DNA from: Marinilabiliaceae bacterium
GTDB taxonomy: Bacteria > Bacteroidota > Bacteroidia > Bacteroidales > Marinilabiliaceae
Assembly: GCA_016933045.1 (NCBI GenBank)
Contig: JAFGBR010000012.1
Location: 1-56,431, forward strand
Direction: 5' to 3'
DNA length: 56,431 nucleotides
Position 1 is the first letter of the stretch, and each line of letters opens with the position of its first letter. This document shows, piece by piece, positions 49,974 through 56,431 of this stretch. Below the pieces are notes generated by a model. That model was not told the origin of the DNA. It worked only from the letters and a program-made list of their open reading frames with translations, and did no database searches. The position numbers were made by a program, and so were the translations under genes.

Positions 49974-50624
49974 GTGAAAACAGTTGTTATTGCCGGATCC
50001 ACAGGTCTAATAGGAAACCTCTTATTAAAATTACTAATAGAAAATTCTGATTATTCTAAATTAATTTGCATTGGCCGCAGTGAACCTAAACTAAAATCAG
50101 ACAAATCAATATTTATAAAATCGAATTATACTGATCTTAACACAATAAAACTACCCACACCTATTGATGAATTGTACTGTTGTTTAGGAACCACCATAAA
50201 AAAAGCCGGCAATAAAAATAATTTCAGAATGGTTGACTACGACTCTGTTATTGAATTAGGTAAATGGGCACAGCAATTTCCAATGTGTCGATTTGTGGTT
50301 ATAAGCTCAGTTGGAGCAAACCCTAAATCATCAAATTTTTACCTTCGAACAAAAGGACAAATGGAAAATACACTTAAACAACTCAAACTACACTCATTAA
50401 TTATTCTACGTCCTTCCCTCCTGCTAGGACATCGTAACGAATTCAGGTTTTCAGAACAGATAGCTCAAATAATAATGCCTGCATTTTCAGCTCTTCTTAT
50501 TGGAAAATACAAGAAATATGCACCTATAAAAGCAATATCGGTAGCCAATGCAATGGTAGCTTATGCTCAAAGCAAGTTCGGCGACACCTACATTATTGAA
50601 TCAGATATGATACAAAACTTTTAA
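49974..50624 (+). CDS. NAD(P)-binding Rossmann oxidoreductase (TIP30/HTATIP2-like)
   Basis: The 216-residue protein starts at GTG, with GGG just upstream. The N-terminal dinucleotide motif is IAGSTGLIG (G8, G11, G14). VISSVGANPKSSNFYLRTKG carries the serine and YxxxK active-site pattern of short-chain/atypical dehydrogenases. ILRPSLLLGHR and the C-terminal substrate region match the TIP30-like group of NmrA-type proteins. It is cytoplasmic. The unknown 684-residue gene begins 6 bp downstream, so it appears to head a four-gene operon with lrgA and lrgB. The substrate is unknown. Confidence 0.82.
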   Translation: MKTVVIAGSTGLIGNLLLKLLIENSDYSKLICIGRSEPKLKSDKSIFIKSNYTDLNTIKLPTPIDELYCCLGTTIKKAGNKNNFRMVDYDSVIELGKWAQQFPMCRFVVISSVGANPKSSNFYLRTKGQMENTLKQLKLHSLIILRPSLLLGHRNEFRFSEQIAQIIMPAFSALLIGKYKKYAPIKAISVANAMVAYAQSKFGDTYIIESDMIQNF

Positions 50625-50630
50625 TACCTA

Positions 50631-52685
50631 ATGAGTAATTATTTATTAAAACATCCATTTATTAAAACATTATCATTATTATTCTCATTTTTATTTATTT
50701 TGTTTAACACAATTGCAAATGAGCCATTTACAATTTCCGAACAAGTATTATTGTATCATACTGCATCCAAATCGCCTGTTGTTTGGGACGAGTGTAAAAC
50801 TTGTTTCATTTTTGATTCGTTACTAAAAGATTCATTTAATGTTCGGAAATACGATTATAAACTAATTGAACAATTGCTGACTTCAGATATAGGCATTCTA
50901 AGTATTGATTGGAATAAGCTCAAAAACAAAAGATTTAGTGCACTTACTGAACTTGCAACAAAGTATTCAATATTAAAATTAAATGAAGACCTAAAAAAAG
51001 AATTGAATAACAAATCGAAAAATAAAAGTGAATTACACACACTACTTTACAACAAACTCATCCCCGGATTACCCGAAAAAATAAAAGAAAAAACAAAAAG
51101 CAAAAAAACAACAGAGATAATACAGTGCATCATCCATCCATCTTTTCCTGTTAAACAAAAAATAGAAATACTTAGTAAACTGGGGCTAGAACCAAAAGAA
51201 CAACAAAAGTTATTAAATACATGGTCTGAGATACTAGTAAATTACTTGTATGAACAATCAAATAATACCTACAAAAAAATAAAAGACACTACAACAACAT
51301 TTGACATAAGAATGCTCGCCGCCGGAGAAGGAAGTGGCACCATCGGATTACTATACGAATACGAACAAAATCCTGAAGACTCCTCCAAAAACTGGTACGG
51401 AAAAGCAACCGGCTTATTTACATACAAATACGATATAAAACATGGAAAAACTTATCCACTTGAACAGACAACAACACAACTACAAATTCCTGCCAATAAA
51501 AACATTGCCATTCATATATCACTTTGGGGATTAAACAGCACAACTAAACCAATGATTATATTTCAAAAAGCAAACAAGACCTATCATTTATATGCACCCG
51601 AAAAACTCACTCCCGACTCAACCATGGGTAAGGGACTAACTCACATAGACAGAATAGGTCAATTAAAGAAACTAAAAGTTGAAAAACCATATGAAAAACT
51701 ATATGAAAAAGACGGTTTATACTCAATAATTAAACGTGAATTAGTATTAAAAGATAAGATCGAACAAGACATCCATAGGCATGAAGCAGGAATTGATTCA
51801 ATACAAAAAAGTGGAATAACTAATCAAAGTCAGATTAATTACCATAAAACACAAATCAATATTTATCTTACAAACCTAACTGCAAAAGAATCTCGAATTG
51901 CAGAATTAACAACTAAGCTATCAAAAGAACTTAAGGAAATTGAAAAAGCCCAAGAATCAATAATTAAAATGGAACAATTTCTCGGCAAAAACATCCAAAC
52001 ATGGAAAAAAAAAGACAGTCTTTATCTGTTTGCAGATGGTACCATTTTCAACTACAAAACCCAGGATTTAGTTTTTAAAGCCAAAAACAAAAGCGAAAAA
52101 ATTGATATCAGACTAGTTTCACCAAGCTTAATTATTAGTGGTCAGTTAAAAGATGAAATTCAAATGATTGTTACACTATCTGATGCTGATTATCCTGTAC
52201 AAAACAACTCAGTTATCGAACACAAATCGACGTATTACTATGCTAAAGATGAATTTATAACAAACACCATTTCGCATATTGAAAATAAAAATATACATAC
52301 ATACCAAGTAAAATTAAAAATTGACACCCTGTTTTTGAACAGAAAAATAGATCAACTATCAAACTCAATTTGCAACACCATGAGACATTCAACAGTTTCC
52401 ATTAAAATTATAAATGACACAGCAAAAATAACAATTATTTCGGGCTGCGATCCACAACGAACAAAACTATCAGCTTTAACTGTCAAAAATCGGAAAAAAC
52501 TTAAAATAAATGGATATTCCAAAAAAAACAACTTATATCTGGCAGCATTACGAAGTTTATACACACTAAAACAACTAGGTTTAAATGATATAAACATACC
52601 AATAGACTATGATCATTTATTAAATTATATTTACAGCCACGATTTAGAAATTCTTAAATCCATTGTAAACTTCAAAGACATATAG
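50631..52685 (+). CDS. Exported protein of unknown function in the lrgAB operon
   Basis: I do not recognise a family for this 684-residue protein. It has a signal peptide (about residues 10-29, LSLLFSFLFILFNTIAN). The mature N-terminal part (about 30-215) is helical and Lys-rich. A beta-rich segment (about 220-310, starting TTFDIRMLAAGEGSGTIGLLYEYEQ) follows, then a long heptad-rich coiled coil (about 370-445, ending KESRIAELTTKLSKELKEIEKAQESIIKMEQFLG), and finally a mixed alpha-beta C-terminal third. The pair CKTC near residue 55 could form a disulfide. Its stop is 2 bp before lrgA and its start 6 bp after the oxidoreductase, so it is co-translated with both. A periplasmic or envelope role is likely. 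Confidence 0.7.
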   Translation: MSNYLLKHPFIKTLSLLFSFLFILFNTIANEPFTISEQVLLYHTASKSPVVWDECKTCFIFDSLLKDSFNVRKYDYKLIEQLLTSDIGILSIDWNKLKNKRFSALTELATKYSILKLNEDLKKELNNKSKNKSELHTLLYNKLIPGLPEKIKEKTKSKKTTEIIQCIIHPSFPVKQKIEILSKLGLEPKEQQKLLNTWSEILVNYLYEQSNNTYKKIKDTTTTFDIRMLAAGEGSGTIGLLYEYEQNPEDSSKNWYGKATGLFTYKYDIKHGKTYPLEQTTTQLQIPANKNIAIHISLWGLNSTTKPMIIFQKANKTYHLYAPEKLTPDSTMGKGLTHIDRIGQLKKLKVEKPYEKLYEKDGLYSIIKRELVLKDKIEQDIHRHEAGIDSIQKSGITNQSQINYHKTQINIYLTNLTAKESRIAELTTKLSKELKEIEKAQESIIKMEQFLGKNIQTWKKKDSLYLFADGTIFNYKTQDLVFKAKNKSEKIDIRLVSPSLIISGQLKDEIQMIVTLSDADYPVQNNSVIEHKSTYYYAKDEFITNTISHIENKNIHTYQVKLKIDTLFLNRKIDQLSNSICNTMRHSTVSIKIINDTAKITIISGCDPQRTKLSALTVKNRKKLKINGYSKKNNLYLAALRSLYTLKQLGLNDINIPIDYDHLLNYIYSHDLEILKSIVNFKDI

Positions 52686-52687
52686 CC

Positions 52688-53026
52688 ATGATTTATGGAT
52701 TATTTATTCTTTCGGTTTTCTATTTAATTGGCACATTCATTAGTAAAATAACCGGTGAAATAATTCCCGGAAGTGTAATAGGCATGCTTGTTTTATTTTT
52801 AGCACTACAACTGAAAATTATTAATGCCGATAAATTACGAAAAACAGCAAACAGCCTAACAAAAAACATGGCTCTATTCTTTGTTCCTGTAGGTGTTGGA
52901 ATAATGGCATCAATACATTTAATAACAGACTATTTATCAATTATTATCTTAACCTGCATAATAAGCACATTATTAATAATTACAACCGTAGCTTTAATTC
53001 AGCAACTATTCGAAAAATGGAAATAA
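52688..53026 (+). CDS. lrgA: CidA/LrgA family holin-like membrane protein
   Basis: The 112-residue protein has four predicted transmembrane helices. It shows the family blocks ISKITGEIIPGSVIGMLVLFLAL and LTKNMALFFVPVGVGIMASIHLI. CidA/LrgA proteins are small holin-like channels that work with LrgB partners. They have been linked to murein hydrolase control in Staphylococcus and to pyruvate uptake or glycolate export elsewhere. The gene begins 2 bp after the unknown exported protein, and its end overlaps lrgB by 10 bp. Confidence 0.93.
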   Translation: MIYGLFILSVFYLIGTFISKITGEIIPGSVIGMLVLFLALQLKIINADKLRKTANSLTKNMALFFVPVGVGIMASIHLITDYLSIIILTCIISTLLIITTVALIQQLFEKWK

Positions 53027-53718
53027 TTAACTCACTATACAATAGTCCATTCCTAATTATTTCACTTACTTTGGGAGTATATTTAGCTTCTACATGGCTA
53101 TATAAAAAAATAAAATTAGGACTTCTTCATCCTGTTTTAGTTAGCGTTACAATAATTATTCTATTTTTAAAGCTAACTGATATTCCTTATAATACATATA
53201 AAAAAGGCAGCTATATATTCGATATTTTACTCGATTTAAGCGTTGTAGCCTTAGGATTCATTTTATTTGAACAAATTAACTCCATCAAAAAATACTTAAT
53301 TTCAATATTCACATCTGTATTTGTGGGAAGTATTATAGGAATAATAAGTGTTATAGGATTATTAAAAATAATGGATGTCCCAGAAATAATAATATCTTCG
53401 ATAACTCCAAAATCTGTTACAAACCCTATTGCCATACGAATATCGGAAATAACCGGCGGATTACCTCCTATAACTGCTATTGTGGTAATTTTTACCGGAA
53501 TATTTGGAAGCATTATTGGCCCTTACCTTCTTAAATATTTGAAAATAAAAAGCAAAATTGCTAAGGGTTTGGCCATGGGCTCTTCTGCTCATGGAATTGG
53601 CACTGCCCGAGCCATTGAAATGGGAGCTGTTGAAGGTGCCATTAGCGGTTTGGCAATTGGCATTATGGGTTTTTTTACTGCTACTCTTATACCTTTCTTT
53701 CAATGGTTATTATCTTAA
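53017..53718 (+). CDS. lrgB: LrgB family membrane protein
   Basis: The 233-residue integral membrane protein has about six to seven helices. The conserved blocks SITPKSVTNPIAIRISEITGG and GLAMGSSAHGIGTARAIEMGAVEGAISGLAIG are intact and define the LrgB/CidB/PLGG1 family. In plants PLGG1, an LrgA-LrgB fusion, exports glycolate and glycerate. Bacterial LrgAB has been tied to pyruvate transport and to cell lysis control. The 10-bp overlap with lrgA indicates coupled synthesis. Length and motifs are normal. Confidence 0.94.
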   Translation: MEIINSLYNSPFLIISLTLGVYLASTWLYKKIKLGLLHPVLVSVTIIILFLKLTDIPYNTYKKGSYIFDILLDLSVVALGFILFEQINSIKKYLISIFTSVFVGSIIGIISVIGLLKIMDVPEIIISSITPKSVTNPIAIRISEITGGLPPITAIVVIFTGIFGSIIGPYLLKYLKIKSKIAKGLAMGSSAHGIGTARAIEMGAVEGAISGLAIGIMGFFTATLIPFFQWLLS

Positions 53719-53739
53719 AAAATGATGCAGAAATTTACC

Positions 53740-53747
53740 TATCTTTG
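53740..53747 (+). promoter_or_regulatory. Candidate -7 box of the ars operon
   Basis: TATCTTTG matches TAnnTTTG and would start transcription near 53754, about 14 nt before arsR. A -33 TTG is not seen, and no GTTCGT-type operator is present here. Confidence 0.35.
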
Positions 53748-53767
53748 ATTTTTAATTAGAAATTATC

Positions 53768-54067
53768 ATGTCCAATAAAGAAGTCATAACAGAAGAACAA
53801 AAGAAGCTGGCACGATATGCCAAAGCAATGGGGCATCCAATACGTATGTATGTATTGGAATCACTTTCTAAACGAAGTTGTTGTTATAGTGGCGACTTAT
53901 CAGATGAACTCCCAATTGTAAAATCAACACTATCACAACACCTAAAAGAATTGAAAGAGGCCGGATTAATACAAGGCGAAATAGAAACTCCAAAAGTGAA
54001 ATACTGCATTAATAAAGAAAATTGGGAAGAAGCACAAAAATTATTTAGTAAATTTTTAAAAATCTAA
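53768..54067 (+). CDS. arsR: ArsR family metalloregulator
   Basis: The 99-residue winged-helix repressor has its recognition helix in VKSTLSQHLKELKEAGL (about residues 51-67). Candidate metalloid ligands are the adjacent pair C38-C39 (RSCCYSG) and C80 (VKYCIN) in the wing region. Classical ArsR uses a CxC in the recognition helix area, so this site differs. It heads an operon of thioredoxin-like, ArsF, ArsG and permease genes, which makes arsenic or an organoarsenical the probable inducer. Inverted repeats with GTTCGT half-sites at 54086-54110 and 55586-55607 are its candidate operators. Confidence 0.9.
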   Translation: MSNKEVITEEQKKLARYAKAMGHPIRMYVLESLSKRSCCYSGDLSDELPIVKSTLSQHLKELKEAGLIQGEIETPKVKYCINKENWEEAQKLFSKFLKI

Positions 54068-54085
54068 TATTTTTTTGCAATATTT

Positions 54086-54110
54086 GTTCGTTGTTTTGCG
54101 AATTACGAAC
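54086..54110 (+). promoter_or_regulatory. Candidate ArsR operator between arsR and the thioredoxin gene
   Basis: Half-sites GTTCGT (54086-54091) and ACGAAC (54105-54110) form an inverted repeat with a 13-nt centre, and an inner TTCG/CGAA repeat overlaps it. The same half-sites recur in the perfect palindrome at 55586-55607. A -7-like AATATTTG (54079-54086) abuts it. Confidence 0.5.
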
Positions 54111-54156
54111 TACTTAACTACTAATAATGGACTATAAAAATCTAGAAATATTTAAA

Positions 54157-54390
54157 ATGGAAATAAAAGTATTAGGCACAGGCTGCCCCAAATGTAAAAC
54201 ATTAGAGAAACACACAATGGAAGCTGTTAATGAATTAGGACTAACTGCCAATGTTTCTAAAGTAGAAGATATTATGGAAATAATGAATTTTGGAGTTATG
54301 ACTACCCCTGCTCTCGTTATTAACGGGGAAGTTGTTATAAAAGGTAAAGTTCCTTCAGTTGGAGAAATAAAACAATTACTAACGAAATAA
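54157..54390 (+). CDS. Mini-thioredoxin (redox-active disulfide protein 2 type)
   Basis: I place the start at ATG 54157, which gives the standard family beginning MEIKVLGTGCPKCK and 77 residues. An in-frame ATG at 54127 would add 10 residues without family support. The active site is CPKC (C10, C13), and cis-proline TTPALVINGEVVIKGKVPS is conserved. This family of small cytoplasmic thioredoxins often accompanies ArsR and ArsP-type permeases. It may supply electrons for metalloid reduction or hand over thiolated arsenic. Confidence 0.88.
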   Translation: MEIKVLGTGCPKCKTLEKHTMEAVNELGLTANVSKVEDIMEIMNFGVMTTPALVINGEVVIKGKVPSVGEIKQLLTK

Positions 54391-54400
54391 TCGAGCATAT

Positions 54401-54838
54401 ATGAAAAGGATTATCAGTACATTAACTTTTATTTTTACATTAGGAATATTGGCAATCAGTGCTCAATGTTGCAATAATCCTCAATCAGATGCCAATAATT
54501 CAAAAACCGCTTCTGTAAAAAATACTAAAACAACAGCGGTTCAGGTTTATTATTTCCATGCAACCCGTCGTTGTGCTACTTGTCAGGCAGTTGAAACGGT
54601 AACAACAGAAGCCTTAAAGGAATACTACGGAAATAAAATTGTGTTTAAATCCATTAACAGGGATGAAGAAAAAGATAACCCAATGATTGCTAAATACAAA
54701 GTCAATGGACAAACATTGTTGATTGTAAAGGGTGATAAGGTGGTAAACTTAACCAACGATGCCTTTATGAATGCACGTACCAACCCCAACAAATTAAAAG
54801 CCAAAATTAAAGCCACGATTGATTCATTAAACAATTAA
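54401..54838 (+). CDS. arsF: ArsF family thioredoxin-like exported protein
   Basis: The 145-residue protein has a signal peptide ending near ISAQC (C23-C24), possibly a lipoprotein signal. The thioredoxin-like domain starts at VQVYYFHATRRCATCQAVE with a CxxC (C58, C61). The rest (IVFKSINRDEEKDNPMIAKYKVNGQTLLIV) fits the family named nitrophenyl compound nitroreductase subunit ArsF. Together with ArsG it is thought to handle aromatic arsenicals; the exact chemistry is uncertain. It lies 10 bp after the mini-thioredoxin and 18 bp before arsG. Confidence 0.85.
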   Translation: MKRIISTLTFIFTLGILAISAQCCNNPQSDANNSKTASVKNTKTTAVQVYYFHATRRCATCQAVETVTTEALKEYYGNKIVFKSINRDEEKDNPMIAKYKVNGQTLLIVKGDKVVNLTNDAFMNARTNPNKLKAKIKATIDSLNN

Positions 54839-54856
54839 AAATGTCAAAATAGCAGG

Positions 54857-55558
54857 ATGGAGGTTTTACAACATTTTTTTGAATCGTCACAGATACCATT
54901 GTTATCGGCATTTTTATTGGGACTTATGACTGCCATAAGTCCCTGTCCTTTGGCAACCAACATTACAGCCATTGGCTTCATAAGTAAGGATATTGATAGC
55001 CAAAAAAGGGTGTTTCTCAATGGCTTGATTTATACTCTCGGCAGAGCCATATCTTACACCGCCATTGGTTTAATTTTCTTTTTTGGAGCCAGTCAGTTTG
55101 ATTTTTCCGGAGTACTCCAGGAGTGGGGTGAAAAGCTTTTAGGCCCCTTACTGATTATTATCGGCCTATTTATGCTGGGTATTTTAAAACTGAATATTCC
55201 CGGAATTGGTTCATTAACTGAAAAAATGGAAAATAAGTCAAAGGGCGGTTTTGGTGGCGTACTTTTGTTAGGAATCGTTTTTGCGCTGGCCTTCTGTCCA
55301 TATAGCGGAGTGCTTTATTTCGGTATGCTCATCCCCATGACCATAAGCAGCACCAGTGGATTGCTTTTACCCGTATCATTTGCCATAGCAACTGGTATTC
55401 CGGTAATAATATTTGCATGGCTCCTTGCTTTCAGTGTTAGTTCTATTGGCAATTTGTACAACAAAATCAAAGTTTTTGAAATTTGGTTTCGCAGAGTGAT
55501 TGCCGTTGTTTTTATTGTGGTGGGTGTATATCAATTATACAGTATTTATCTAGCCTGA
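54857..55558 (+). CDS. arsG: ArsG family permease (DsbD/CcdA-like)
   Basis: The 233-residue integral membrane protein has six or seven predicted helices in a DsbD/CcdA-like arrangement. Two membrane cysteines sit in AISPCPLATN (C30) and LAFCPYSGVLYFG (C147), the positions that carry the redox pair in CcdA proteins. The family is named aromatic aminobenzylarsenical efflux permease ArsG. An alternative reading is that it passes electrons from the cytoplasmic thioredoxin (54157) to the exported ArsF (54401); the gene order supports that chain. It belongs to the same operon. Confidence 0.85.
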   Translation: MEVLQHFFESSQIPLLSAFLLGLMTAISPCPLATNITAIGFISKDIDSQKRVFLNGLIYTLGRAISYTAIGLIFFFGASQFDFSGVLQEWGEKLLGPLLIIIGLFMLGILKLNIPGIGSLTEKMENKSKGGFGGVLLLGIVFALAFCPYSGVLYFGMLIPMTISSTSGLLLPVSFAIATGIPVIIFAWLLAFSVSSIGNLYNKIKVFEIWFRRVIAVVFIVVGVYQLYSIYLA

Positions 55559-55585
55559 TGATGGGTAAAAAAAAAATTGAAAACA

Positions 55586-55607
55586 ATGTTCGTATTATTA
55601 CGAACAT
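55586..55607 (+). promoter_or_regulatory. Perfect palindrome, candidate ArsR operator for the permease gene
   Basis: ATGTTCGTA and TACGAACAT are exact inverted repeats separated by TTAT. The site lies 67 bp before the permease ATG, in the 115-bp gap after arsG. The half-site GTTCGT is shared with 54086-54110, which points to one regulator, most simply the local ArsR. Confidence 0.65.
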
Positions 55608-55673
55608 AAGTTCTGCATTTTAGATATTCATTTATGAAACCTTATTCTGGTTCTAAAAAATAATAATTGACAA

Positions 55674-56431
55674 ATGAACAAAACAGACTTAATAGCAAAA
55701 GGTGCAAAAGAAAGCGAGTGCATTGCCTGTGCCATCGAAAGTTCTTCAGAAGTTCTATCCCCTGAGAAGAAAAAAAAAACATGGTTAATCATTTCCATTT
55801 CAATAATCTTACCATTACTTATAGCGCTTTATTATTATCTTCCTGCATTGGTTGACACAATAACATTCGACTTTTTTAAGCTCATTCCGGAATCTCATTT
55901 AGGCGAGGCAATTAATTTTTTCTTTTACGATACGGTAAAAATTTTAATATTACTTTTCCTCATAAGCAGTTTGATGGGGGCAATTAATGCCTATTTCCCA
56001 GTTGACAGGCTAAGAATCTATCTAACTACAAAAAAGCTTTATGGCTTAGAATATTTTTTCGCATCTTTTTTTGGTGCGGTAACGCCTTTTTGCTCATGTT
56101 CCTCTATACCTCTGTTTATTGGATTTGTAAAAGGGGGTATTCCCCTTGGTGTAACTTTCGCGTACCTGATAACCTCTCCTTTGGTTAATGAGGTTGCCGT
56201 TGCCATGTTCTTAGGTTTATTTGGCATTAAAGCTACCGCAATTTATGCCGGGAGTGGAATCCTTCTGGGCATGGTTGGTGGTTACATTCTTGGCAAACTA
56301 AAACTTAACAGATACTTGAGCGATTGGGTACGTCAGGTACAGGAAAACTCTATTAAGGAGAACGAAGAGTGGGAAGGCGAAAAAACGCCATTCATAGACC
56401 GGTTACCAACCATCATTAAAGATGGCTGGGA
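55674..56431 (+). CDS. Permease of the ArsP/DUF318 family (partial at the window edge)
   Basis: At least 252 residues are visible and the frame runs off the right end without a stop. The membrane core shows FFGAVTPFCSCSSIPLFIGF (C140, C142), the diagnostic TPFCSCS motif of the ArsP_1/PF03773 permeases, followed by PLGVTFAYLITSPLVNEVAV. ArsP members export trivalent methyl or aromatic arsenicals. Before the first helix is a short cytoplasmic leader with a cysteine pair CIAC (C16, C19) that may receive metalloid or interact with the mini-thioredoxin. It is the last visible gene of the ars operon and has its own palindromic operator. Confidence 0.9.
   Translation, partial: MNKTDLIAKGAKESECIACAIESSSEVLSPEKKKKTWLIISISIILPLLIALYYYLPALVDTITFDFFKLIPESHLGEAINFFFYDTVKILILLFLISSLMGAINAYFPVDRLRIYLTTKKLYGLEYFFASFFGAVTPFCSCSSIPLFIGFVKGGIPLGVTFAYLITSPLVNEVAVAMFLGLFGIKATAIYAGSGILLGMVGGYILGKLKLNRYLSDWVRQVQENSIKENEEWEGEKTPFIDRLPTIIKDGW

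Noticed and set aside
56039-56227. 62-residue minus-strand reading frame
   Set aside because: It lies fully inside the permease gene, has no family features, and is a frame shadow.

Overview
The window looks like a chromosomal segment of a Bacteroidota member, probably a free-living polysaccharide degrader. The evidence is the AT-rich sequence (about one third G+C by eye), SusC/SusD pairs, FAS1-domain lipoproteins, a type IX secretion sorting domain, weak Shine-Dalgarno signals, and promoter-like TTTG / TAnnTTTG elements in place of the -35/-10 boxes of other bacteria. I saw no transposase, phage gene or CRISPR array.

Layout. Positions 1-384 hold a tRNA-Pro with its promoter and terminator. 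Positions 385-8672 carry a small GH16 enzyme, a CE4 deacetylase paired with a TIM-barrel glycosidase-like protein, an OmpL47-type repeat protein, a TPR protein and a YwqK-like lipoprotein. A PhnA/YjdM gene follows. Positions 9448-42769 form one large polysaccharide utilization locus (PUL). Its minus-strand half is a seven-gene operon (FAS1, SusC, SusD, FAS1, FAS1, SusC, SusD) preceded by a two-gene unit (GH43, then a GH128-like enzyme). Its plus-strand half encodes GH16, GH2 beta-galactosidase, GH88, GH2 beta-glucuronidase, a BNR_4 propeller enzyme, a GH43 endo-arabinanase, a GPH-type symporter and a cytoplasmic GH43 arabinofuranosidase.

The enzyme set fits a beta-1,3-galactan backbone with arabinose side chains and rhamnose-glucuronate caps, as in type II arabinogalactan. 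Endo- and exo-acting GH16/GH43 would cut the backbone. The propeller enzyme with GH88 or the GH2 glucuronidase would remove uronic acid caps. The GH43 arabinanase, symporter and GH43 arabinofuranosidase would release, import and finish arabino-oligosaccharides. This substrate is inferred; no sulfatase and no local regulator were found.

From 42892 on come housekeeping and accessory genes: an unknown acidic protein, a 42-residue lipoprotein, gap, aconitase, a candidate structured small RNA, an overlapping trio (secreted protein, VTC-domain protein, DUF4956 membrane protein), a tight four-gene operon (Rossmann oxidoreductase, unknown 684-residue exported protein, LrgA, LrgB), and an arsenic-type operon (ArsR, mini-thioredoxin, ArsF, ArsG, permease) that runs off the right edge.
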